From Saprospiraceae bacterium (GTDB lineage: Bacteria > Bacteroidota > Bacteroidia > Chitinophagales > Saprospiraceae): DNA of 8,917 nucleotides. Below the pieces are notes generated by a model. The model saw only the letters and a program-made list of their open reading frames with translations. It was not told the DNA's origin and made no database searches. The DNA is taken from positions 1-8,917 of the forward strand of contig JABDJM010000030.1 in NCBI GenBank assembly GCA_013002475.1. The letters run 5' to 3'. Positions 1-6,107 of the stretch are shown here, piece by piece. Both the position numbers and the translations under genes were made by a program. Numbering within the stretch: the stretch's first letter is position 1; every line of letters begins with the position of its first letter.

Positions 1-425
1 AATCCGAGCGGAGCGAGGAGGAGGGGATCAAAGAATTGTATGATTGGTTGGAGAAAAAGGATATTTCGATTGATAATTTATCTCTTCAGGATGGGTCCGG
101 GTTAGCTCCCCAGAATAGGATCACAGCTCTTGCCCTGGCCCAAGTGGTGAAGCATGGTTTATCGATCCCGGGATTCAGAGAATCGCTACCTAGAGGGAAG
201 ACCTCCGGTTCAGCCAGGTATCTTTTTCGTGGAATGCCAAATGGTGATCAGATTTGGGTAAAAAGCGGGTACATACAAAATGTAAGGACCTATTCCGGTT
301 TGGCAAAAACCAGCAGTGGAAAAGAAGTGACCTTTTGTTTTATGCTCAATAATTTTTCTTGTAGTCAGGGAGAGGCCCGCAAGCTTTTGGAAAAACTGAT
401 GCATGACCTGACAAACTTTCCCTAG
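1..425 (+). CDS. dacB: D-alanyl-D-alanine carboxypeptidase/endopeptidase, PBP4 (DacB) family, 3' end only
   Basis: This is the C-terminal 141 codons of a penicillin-binding protein 4 type enzyme (peptidase family S13), open to the left edge in the frame that begins at base 3 and ending at TAG 423-425. The family trims D-alanine from, and cuts cross-links in, peptidoglycan in the periplasm. Visible evidence is the block DGSGLAPQNRIT (about bases 93-128), which follows the SxN motif in this family, and VKSGYIQNVRTYSG (about bases 258-299), which is the third active-site motif KTG in the form KSG. The SxxK serine, the SxN motif and the signal peptide lie outside the window. The in-frame TTG at 36 is internal, because the upstream codons continue the expected helix (EEEGIKELYDWL). 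The methyltransferase gene starts 50 bases downstream on the same strand with no terminator between, so the two may be co-transcribed. The family call is firm; the exact subtype is not certain from a fragment. Confidence 0.88.
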   Translation, partial: SERSEEEGIKELYDWLEKKDISIDNLSLQDGSGLAPQNRITALALAQVVKHGLSIPGFRESLPRGKTSGSARYLFRGMPNGDQIWVKSGYIQNVRTYSGLAKTSSGKEVTFCFMLNNFSCSQGEARKLLEKLMHDLTNFP

Positions 426-475
426 ATTTCCGGGCCTGATCTTTTTCCCTATTTTAGCTTCGCCAAGCCAATTAC

Positions 476-1186
476 ATGAAAAATATTTCTCTGATTTTAA
501 TTGCTCTTTTCTTGTTTGGGTGTGGACCGGATTATGGCCCCAAAAAGAAAAATACCACCGTTATTTCACACGATTATGAGGAGGGCCCGGAGTTTGTCCC
601 CAGGGCTTCGGATCTTGAAACAGAGGATCAGGAAGAACTTTACACACTGTATCGGGACCTTTGGCAAAATCCCCTTTTGGTCATTCAGCGTTTAGGAGAT
701 TTGGAGGGAAAAACGCTTGCTGACATTGGTGCTGGCCCCTACGGATATTTTTCTATGCTGATCGCCAGCCGAACGAAAATCGGAAGGGTGATAGCAATTG
801 ATATAGACCCAGAGGCCATCAAATTCATGGATCACGCGAAGGACCTTCTACCAGATACTGTGCAAAACAGAATAGAAACTCGGCTGGTCACCCCGGATGA
901 CGCAAGAATACAAAAGGAAGAAGTAGACATCATTCTTATCGTGAATACAGCCGTTTTCTTTGAGGATAGGATAGATTATTTCAAAAGCTTGCTACCAGGA
1001 TTGTCAGAAGATGGTAAGCTGGTAATTATTGATTTTAAGATGAGAAACACCCCAGTTGGGCCTTCTCTCGATGAACGCATACCGCTCGGACAAATGGAAT
1101 CAGACCTATTGAAGGCTGGTTACCAGATCAGGATCTCAGATGATCGGAGCCTGGACTTTCAGTATATCGTAGTGGCTGAAAAGTGA
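476..1186 (+). CDS. Lipoprotein-like class I SAM-dependent methyltransferase
   Basis: A 236-residue protein with a short signal peptide (residues 1-15, MKN then a hydrophobic run) and a lipobox LFGC with the modified cysteine at residue 16. After a charged linker (17-45) comes a Rossmann-type methyltransferase domain. Motif I is LADIGAGPYG (81-90), the acidic end of strand 2 is AIDIDPEA (107-114), an acidic DD pair at 141-142 sits where motif II is expected, and strand 4 is VDIILIVNT (150-158). The segment DGKLVIIDFK (179-188) is the usual post-motif III strand. The substrate cannot be read from the sequence. Proteins combining DLWQxP-like residues (61-66) with this fold occur in Bacteroidota, from memory of the family. 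The predicted export is odd because SAM is a cytosolic cofactor. The signal could be real, or it could be an N-terminal anchor that leaves the domain inside. The gene runs convergently into the GDPD gene, with a single base between the stop codons. Confidence 0.82.
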   Translation: MKNISLILIALFLFGCGPDYGPKKKNTTVISHDYEEGPEFVPRASDLETEDQEELYTLYRDLWQNPLLVIQRLGDLEGKTLADIGAGPYGYFSMLIASRTKIGRVIAIDIDPEAIKFMDHAKDLLPDTVQNRIETRLVTPDDARIQKEEVDIILIVNTAVFFEDRIDYFKSLLPGLSEDGKLVIIDFKMRNTPVGPSLDERIPLGQMESDLLKAGYQIRISDDRSLDFQYIVVAEK

Positions 1187-1187
1187 T

Positions 1188-2120
1188 CTATTTTTTGAAG
1201 TGAATATTAGGCGGTCGGTCCACATAATCAGTGATGATACCATCCACTCCAATATCTACCATCCTTTGCAGATCCTTTAGTTCATTAACAGTCCAGGGAA
1301 TTACGCGAATGCCCTGGCTGTGAGCTTCGCTAACAATTCCCTCTGTGAGAAAGTAATAATTGGGAGAATAAATTTCTGGCTTGAAGGAAATTGTTGAGAG
1401 ATCCTCTTTGATGTTTCCTGTTCTCTCAACTAATAATGCAATGGTTGCTTCAGGCACTTGGATGTTTAATTCTTCCAGAATTTTGGTGTCAAAACTTTGC
1501 AGCGTACAATCTTCAAGGACACCAAGCTCTCTTAATTCTTTAACTAGCAATCGGACGAATTCTTTTGGTTGTGGGACGAATTTGTCATAGACATCAGAAT
1601 GACTTTTGATTTCAATATTATAAGCAGGTCCGTGCCGGTCGTTCTTTTCACAGTACTCATTAACTGTGCGGATCATTTCCTTTAGGGTGGGTTTAAAAAT
1701 GGCCATTGGTTTCTGGTCCGGGAACTTTTCGTTGCCCCTTTTTCCTACATCAAATTTTTGTATTTCCTCCACTGTCATTTCAAAAAGGTTGAATCCCATT
1801 GCTTCAGCCTCTGTTACGGGTTCACCGTCAGGTCGAGTACTGATGTGGTGCGAAAAGAAGGGTTCATGGCTGACGATGATCTGGCTATCCTTGCTCACCA
1901 CAACATCACATTCAAGGGTCTTGATGTAGGGGAACTGCAGGGCGAAGAGCATGGCAGGAGTTGTATTCTCCGGCAGAGCGGCGCGAGCGCCGCGGTGTCC
2001 TTGCCAATCAAATTCTTCCATTGGTATATTCTTTTGTTCTTGTTTGGGTAGTTGGCATGAACCAAGGATAAGGAGGAGGAAAACCCCGGGCAAGCCAAAA
2101 TGAAATTTACTATTAATCAT
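1188..2120 (-). CDS. Glycerophosphodiester phosphodiesterase family lipoprotein
   Basis: A 310-residue protein of the GDPD family (TIM-barrel), which hydrolyses glycerophosphodiesters to glycerol 3-phosphate and an alcohol. A type II signal peptide is visible: hydrophobic residues 10-20 and lipobox LGSC with Cys22, so the enzyme should be anchored to a membrane outside the cytoplasm. The signature residues are all present: GHRGA (41-45) with catalytic His42, PENT (50-53), the metal-binding pair Glu70 and Asp72 in LECDV, the second catalytic His85 in SHEP, metal ligand Glu170 in NIEIK, PWTVN (275-279), and GVDGIITDY (291-299). The length is normal for the exported form. It is the last gene of the leftward operon; its ATG lies inside the end of the upstream AhpD-like gene (8-base overlap). 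Seven bases before the ATG is AAAGGG, a weak ribosome-binding-like stretch. The exact substrate is unknown. The family call is very secure. Confidence 0.95.
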   Translation of the reverse strand: MINSKFHFGLPGVFLLLILGSCQLPKQEQKNIPMEEFDWQGHRGARAALPENTTPAMLFALQFPYIKTLECDVVVSKDSQIIVSHEPFFSHHISTRPDGEPVTEAEAMGFNLFEMTVEEIQKFDVGKRGNEKFPDQKPMAIFKPTLKEMIRTVNEYCEKNDRHGPAYNIEIKSHSDVYDKFVPQPKEFVRLLVKELRELGVLEDCTLQSFDTKILEELNIQVPEATIALLVERTGNIKEDLSTISFKPEIYSPNYYFLTEGIVSEAHSQGIRVIPWTVNELKDLQRMVDIGVDGIITDYVDRPPNIHFKK

Positions 2121-2676
2121 ATTTGTACCCTTTCATTTCATCAACATCAAATTCAACTCCCAAATTGAGTACAATGCGATTAACAAAATTGAAGTAAGCA
2201 ATAACGAGGGTTGCATCCAAAATAGCCCTGTCGGAAAGCCCCTCTTCACGCAAACTATGTAGAAGGGATTCCCGTCCAGGAAAGCTGGGATCCTGTGTTA
2301 GTTTTTCAGCCATTATGCACAACAACAGATCGGTGCCGGATAAAGAGGCATTTCTAAAATCCCGGATAAGGAGTTCGATCTTTTCATTGTCTTTCCAAAA
2401 ATGGTTAAGTGCTTCGGCGTGGTGATGCACACAGTATTCGCACTTATTTACTGCTGAGGTGATCACCCCGAGCATTTCTCTTTGGTGCCTTCTTAGGGGT
2501 GACTTCCCAAACATGATCTTTATATAGAGATCCATGTGTGCAAGAATAGTCGGCGGGTTAAGGCTTTGGATCTTATGGACTTCAGCTAACTTTCCTCGTG
2601 ATTGCACCAGATCGTCATAGATCTTTTTAAGTTCTCCTGTGGCTTCCTGGTGGTCAATGACTTCAATGAATGGCAT
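2113..2676 (-). CDS. AhpD-like / carboxymuconolactone decarboxylase family protein (peroxidase-related)
   Basis: A 187-residue all-helical protein of the AhpD-like superfamily, the group often annotated as peroxidase-related enzymes. The core is REMLGVITSAVNKCEYC (66-82) followed by VHHH. Glu67, Cys79, Cys82 and His86 have the same spacing (12, 3, 4) as the proton-relay and redox residues Glu118, Cys130, Cys133 and His137 of Mycobacterium AhpD. The additional AhpD residue His132 is Tyr81 here. The likely chemistry is thiol-dependent peroxide reduction or disulfide exchange in the cytoplasm, since no signal peptide is seen. No AhpC partner is in the window. The start codon shares its A with the stop of the glycosyltransferase gene (TAATG on the minus strand), and its 3' end overlaps the GDPD start, so translation of the three genes is probably coupled. 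Family assignment is strong; the physiological role is unknown. Confidence 0.9.
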   Translation of the reverse strand: MPFIEVIDHQEATGELKKIYDDLVQSRGKLAEVHKIQSLNPPTILAHMDLYIKIMFGKSPLRRHQREMLGVITSAVNKCEYCVHHHAEALNHFWKDNEKIELLIRDFRNASLSGTDLLLCIMAEKLTQDPSFPGRESLLHSLREEGLSDRAILDATLVIAYFNFVNRIVLNLGVEFDVDEMKGYKYD

Positions 2677-3434
2677 TAGTAGGAAGTTTTCCCGATCACT
2701 TTAAGCCAAAGGGCTCTAATTGCAATGACCAGGTGATTAACCAGGTTTTGAAAAAACCCGTAATGCTTTGACAATATCCAAAAGCGATCTTTAAGACTTT
2801 GTTTATGGCGCTTTTTTGAAACTCCTCCCATGAGATAGTCTGCAATGGGAAAACCCACATACCTGGTTTCGGAAGCATTTTTTAAGCATTGGATGACCCA
2901 ATCAATGTCCGCCGATAAATTTCCCATTTGATATTGAGGGGCGATCTTTCTCTTTGGAAGAAAACCCTGGTGGCTCACACACATACCCAACTTCAGACTT
3001 TTCCAGCTTAATTCATCAGGAAGTCTTTGTGCAGTTTTTTCCGATCTCAATCCATGTTCCTTTCTCTCCTCGTCAACCAGCATGACTTCCCCATATAGTA
3101 TGTCCACTTGCTCATTCCAATTCTCCACCATTTGCTCAAGAGTACTTTTTTTTCTGATGTGGTCCCCTGCATTCATGAACCACAGGTAATCTCCTTTGGC
3201 TTTTGCTATTCCCTTGTTCATAGCATCATACAATCCCTTGTCCGGTTCTGAAGTCCAGTAGGAAAGGTGATCTGAATACTTCGTAATGATGTCAATAGAC
3301 CCATCAGTTGAGCCCCCATCAATTATGATGTATTCCACTCGGGGGTAACTCTGCTCGATCACAGAAAGGATAGTCCCCTCCAACAGATCTGCAGCATTAT
3401 AAACCACCGTGATGATTGAAAATAAAGGCTTCAT
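2676..3434 (-). CDS. Glycosyltransferase family 2, WfgS-like
   Basis: A 252-residue inverting glycosyltransferase with a GT-A fold, which would transfer a sugar from a nucleotide sugar to a lipid-linked or glycan acceptor at the cytosolic face of the inner membrane. Landmarks are FSIITVVYNA (5-14) for the first strand of the nucleotide-binding fold, IIIDGGSTDGS (36-46), the EPDKGLYDAMNKG block (63-75) typical of the WfgS-like subgroup, and FMNAGD (86-91), where NAGD takes the place of the metal-binding DxD. HQGFLPKR lies at 155-162, and ADIDW (175-179) probably holds the catalytic base. The C-terminal 30 residues form an amphipathic, basic helix rather than a clear membrane span. It is the first gene of a three-gene overlapping operon and is divergent from the YfhO gene. 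WfgS-type enzymes act in O-antigen and capsule synthesis; the sugar used here cannot be read. The start fits because the fold begins at residue 4. Confidence 0.93.
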   Translation of the reverse strand: MKPLFSIITVVYNAADLLEGTILSVIEQSYPRVEYIIIDGGSTDGSIDIITKYSDHLSYWTSEPDKGLYDAMNKGIAKAKGDYLWFMNAGDHIRKKSTLEQMVENWNEQVDILYGEVMLVDEERKEHGLRSEKTAQRLPDELSWKSLKLGMCVSHQGFLPKRKIAPQYQMGNLSADIDWVIQCLKNASETRYVGFPIADYLMGGVSKKRHKQSLKDRFWILSKHYGFFQNLVNHLVIAIRALWLKVIGKTSY

Positions 3435-3442
3435 TGAGTTAT

Positions 3443-3450
3443 CAAATGTA
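3443..3450 (-). promoter_or_regulatory. Candidate -7 element for the leftward operon (GT2, AhpD-like, GDPD)
   Basis: On the minus strand the sequence reads TACATTTG, a perfect match to the Bacteroidota -7 consensus TAnnTTTG. Only 8 bases separate it from the glycosyltransferase ATG at 3434, so transcription would start about 3 to 6 bases before the ATG and the mRNA would be almost leaderless. No TTG or TTTG -33 element is seen at the usual distance. It is the only TAnnTTTG match I found on this strand between the divergent genes. Confidence 0.45.
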
Positions 3451-3470
3451 TAGCATTTCGTATTAATATG

Positions 3471-3478
3471 TACCTTTG
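3471..3478 (+). promoter_or_regulatory. Candidate -7 element for the rightward operon (YfhO, flippase, sulfotransferase)
   Basis: The sequence TACCTTTG matches the Bacteroidota -7 consensus TAnnTTTG exactly. It lies 27 bases before the ATG of the YfhO-family gene, which gives a plausible 5' untranslated region of about 22 to 25 bases. A clear -33 TTG is not present at 17 to 23 bases upstream; that stretch is instead occupied by the -7 element of the opposite promoter. The motif also occurs by chance inside genes (for example TATTTTTG at 5383-5390), so position is the main support. Confidence 0.5.
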
Positions 3479-3505
3479 GAAAGCGCTAAACCGGAATGAA
3501 ACTGC

Positions 3506-6055
3506 ATGAATACTGATTGGATAAAAAACCTACTTCCGCATCTCTTTGCTTACCTCATCATGTTGGCCATTTCTTTCATCTTTTATGCTCCAGCAGCATT
3601 TCAGGGGAAAGTATTAAACCAATACGACAACAACCAGGCACTTGCTACTCAACAGGAGGCCAAACATTTCCAAGAACTTGACGGTCAGGTCCCATTATGG
3701 ACTAATTCCATGTTTGGGGGAATGCCTGCATACCAGATCAGGTTTCAGTCAAAAAACAATTTGACGAAATACCCTTGGAAGGCTTTCTCATTGTTCCAAT
3801 CAGTGTTAAAACCCCACATTGCCACATTATTATTGATGTTTGGAGTATATCTGCTCCTGGTGGTAATGAAAGTGGATTGGCGGATCGCTCTACTGGGAGG
3901 AGTCGCCTTTGGCTTGGGCGCTTATAATACGGTTTGGACACATGCAGGGCATTCAATTAAGGTTATTGCCATTGCCTATATAGCACCCATTCTGGCCGGC
4001 GTGCTGCTGGCATACCGTGGTAAACTTTTGGTGGGTGGAGCATTGACGGCTTTGTTCCTCAGCATGCAGATCCTGGCAAACCACCTCCAGATAACCTACT
4101 ATACAGGGATAGTGCTCCTCATTTTAGGGTTGGTTTTCCTTGTGGATGCCATTCTGAAAAAAACGCTCCCGGATTTTCTAAAAGCTTCCGGAGTATTGGT
4201 TATCGCAGCCTTGTTAGCTCTTGGTGCTAATACGACCCGGTTATGGACTACCTATGAGTATGGCCAGGAGACGATCCGTGGGGAATCAGAACTTATGCAA
4301 AAGCAAAGTTCCTCAGGTGGAACTGCGGAGGAGGGTGGACTGTCTAAATCCTATGCCTTCCAATATAGTTATGGAGTATTAGAGACCTACAACCTCCTGA
4401 TCCCTCGATTTTTGGGCGGTCAAAGTTCAAAGTACCTGTTTCAGGATCAAAGCACTGAAACGTACAGGGCATTGAGTGGTCTGGGGCAGCAAGCAAATAA
4501 TTATATCCCTGCAACAAGTCAGTATTGGGGAACACAAAGTTCGGCGGCTCCGGCTTATATGGGGGCCATTATTATGCTGCTCTTTTTCCTGGGTGCTTTT
4601 TTGGTTCGTGGACCTACAAAAGTTTGGCTCGTTGTGGCCACAATTTTGACAATAATGATGTCCTGGGGATCCAACTTCCCAGGTTTGAACTATGCTCTGT
4701 TCGATTACTTTCCCATGTACAACAAGTTCAGGGCGGTCAATATGCTACTTTCAATAACCAATGTGTTGATTGTGGTCCTGGCGGCTTTAGGGATGAACGC
4801 ATTTTTTCAAAAGAATTCATCCAAAGAAGATAAAAAGAAAGCCCTGTTTCTGGCAGGAGGGATTACGGGTGGGCTATGCCTGTTAGCTTTGCTATTGTCT
4901 GGTATGTTCGGATATGGTTTGGAAGGCCAAAACCTTCCGGAAAACCTCGCCTCTGCAATTGTAAATGACCGATCAGGGCTTCTTAGGTCTGATGCCTTAC
5001 GATCTTTTGCCTTTGTGGCCATAGGATTTGGTTTGCTTTTCCTCTATCTGAAAGGAAGCCTTAAGGCCCTATGGATTACAGTCGCTTTGATTTTGTTGGT
5101 TGCTGTTGACAATTGGCAGGTGTCCAGGAGAGTCCTCAATACTGATGATTTTATTTCAAAGATTGAGCTTTCTCAAATTGAAAAACCAGGACCTGCTGAT
5201 CAGCAGATCCTTCAGGATAAAGACCCGCATTTCAGAGTTGCCGATTTTTCAAAAGGAAGTCCATTTGCGAATGGATTTACCTCCTGGCATCATAAGAGCA
5301 TTGGAGGATACCATGCTGCGAAGCTGATGCGCATTCAGGAGTTGATCGAACGATATCTGAATAATCCGAACAGTACTCAGCATATTTTTGGAATGCTGAA
5401 CGTGAAATATTTTATTCAAGGAGACCGCGCCCAAAGAAACCAACAGGCACTTGGAAATGCCTGGTTTGTGAACTCCCTTCAGATCTTTGAGACGGCTGAT
5501 GAGGAGATTGCCGCCCTTCAAAATATTGATCCCAGAAGGCAAGCAGTCATGCAAAAGAAGTATGCTGAAAAGTTAGGGGGCTGGACTCCCTCTGTGGATA
5601 GTTCTGCTTATATAACGCTCAGCAACTACCATCCGGACAGAATGGAGTATACTTATTCTTCCAATAGGGATCAGTTGGCCATGTTTTCGGAAGTTTACTA
5701 TCCACCATCTAAAGGTTGGAAGGTATATTTAGATGGAGAGCCCTATGATGATTTTCTGAAAGCGAATTTCCTTCTAAGGGCGGTTAAATTACCTCCTGGG
5801 CAGAATCGAAAGTTGGTCATGGAATTTCATCCCCGGTCTTATTATACTGGAGAAAAGATCACTCTTTTTGCTTCCCTTTTAACATTATTAGGCTTAATTG
5901 GCGCACTAGTTTTATTTTTTCGGAATAACGGTTTGCCTAGCCCAGGAACTCTTCCCATGGATGCCCCCGCAAAGAAAACTCCGGTTAAGCCAACAAAAAG
6001 TTCAGGCCCAGCAAAAACCAAAAAGGTGAAGGGTAAGAAGAAGCGAAAGAGATAA
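3506..6055 (+). CDS. YfhO-family multi-membrane protein, probable GT-C-type glycosyltransferase
   Basis: An 849-residue integral inner-membrane protein with about 13 or 14 hydrophobic spans: one at 11-31, a cluster from about 104 to 241, another from about 348 to 535, and a last one at about 784-805. A large soluble domain of roughly 245 residues (about 538-783) precedes the final span. Blocks typical of Bacteroidota YfhO proteins are LNQYDNNQ (37-44), PLWTNSMFGGMPAYQI (63-78), AGHSIKVIAIAYIAP (147-161), ATSQYWGTQ (336-344) and DYFPMYNKFRAVN (400-412). In Bacillus, YfhO acts outside the membrane in glycosylation of lipoteichoic acid with a lipid-linked sugar donor. By analogy Asp41 in the first external loop is a candidate catalytic acid. 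The acceptor here is unknown. The last 40 residues form a low-complexity tail very rich in lysine. It is the first gene of the rightward operon, with the flippase gene 38 bases downstream. No Shine-Dalgarno sequence is seen. Confidence 0.9.
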   Translation: MNTDWIKNLLPHLFAYLIMLAISFIFYAPAAFQGKVLNQYDNNQALATQQEAKHFQELDGQVPLWTNSMFGGMPAYQIRFQSKNNLTKYPWKAFSLFQSVLKPHIATLLLMFGVYLLLVVMKVDWRIALLGGVAFGLGAYNTVWTHAGHSIKVIAIAYIAPILAGVLLAYRGKLLVGGALTALFLSMQILANHLQITYYTGIVLLILGLVFLVDAILKKTLPDFLKASGVLVIAALLALGANTTRLWTTYEYGQETIRGESELMQKQSSSGGTAEEGGLSKSYAFQYSYGVLETYNLLIPRFLGGQSSKYLFQDQSTETYRALSGLGQQANNYIPATSQYWGTQSSAAPAYMGAIIMLLFFLGAFLVRGPTKVWLVVATILTIMMSWGSNFPGLNYALFDYFPMYNKFRAVNMLLSITNVLIVVLAALGMNAFFQKNSSKEDKKKALFLAGGITGGLCLLALLLSGMFGYGLEGQNLPENLASAIVNDRSGLLRSDALRSFAFVAIGFGLLFLYLKGSLKALWITVALILLVAVDNWQVSRRVLNTDDFISKIELSQIEKPGPADQQILQDKDPHFRVADFSKGSPFANGFTSWHHKSIGGYHAAKLMRIQELIERYLNNPNSTQHIFGMLNVKYFIQGDRAQRNQQALGNAWFVNSLQIFETADEEIAALQNIDPRRQAVMQKKYAEKLGGWTPSVDSSAYITLSNYHPDRMEYTYSSNRDQLAMFSEVYYPPSKGWKVYLDGEPYDDFLKANFLLRAVKLPPGQNRKLVMEFHPRSYYTGEKITLFASLLTLLGLIGALVLFFRNNGLPSPGTLPMDAPAKKTPVKPTKSSGPAKTKKVKGKKKRKR

Positions 6056-6083
6056 TGCACCTTTGAAGACATTATTTTACAGA

Positions 6084-6107
6084 AATAAGCATATTGACCA
6101 ATAAGCA
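6084..6107 (+). repeat. Short direct repeat AATAAGCA around the flippase start codon
   Basis: The octamer AATAAGCA occurs at 6084-6091 and again at 6100-6107 with an 8-base spacer containing the TTG start codon. The two copies are exact and do not extend further on either side. This may be coincidence in an A-rich leader, or a small site affecting translation. No protein-binding site is known to me with this sequence. Confidence 0.4.

Noticed and set aside
258..299. KSG instead of KTG in the PBP4-type protein, considered as a degraded active site
   Set aside because: Serine commonly replaces threonine in this motif in the family, and the surrounding block is intact.
426..475. Gap between the dacB-like gene and the methyltransferase, searched for a promoter or terminator
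   Set aside because: TATTTTAG is only a 6 of 8 match to the -7 consensus and no hairpin is visible. Read-through from the upstream gene is the simpler view.
1666..2051. Open frames on the plus strand inside the GDPD gene
   Set aside because: The minus-strand protein has all GDPD catalytic motifs across this stretch, and the plus-strand translations show no family features.
2696..2878. A 60-codon minus-strand frame within the 3' end of the glycosyltransferase gene
   Set aside because: The main frame continues through this region to a stop that overlaps the next start (TAATG), so no frameshift or separate gene is needed.
4525..4833. A 102-codon plus-strand frame inside the YfhO gene
   Set aside because: It is an alternative frame of a region encoding conserved YfhO blocks, with composition unlike a real protein.
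6058..6065. CACCTTTG after the YfhO gene as an internal promoter for the flippase
   Set aside because: It has one mismatch to TAnnTTTG and I saw no clear -33 element, and the short gap suits co-transcription.
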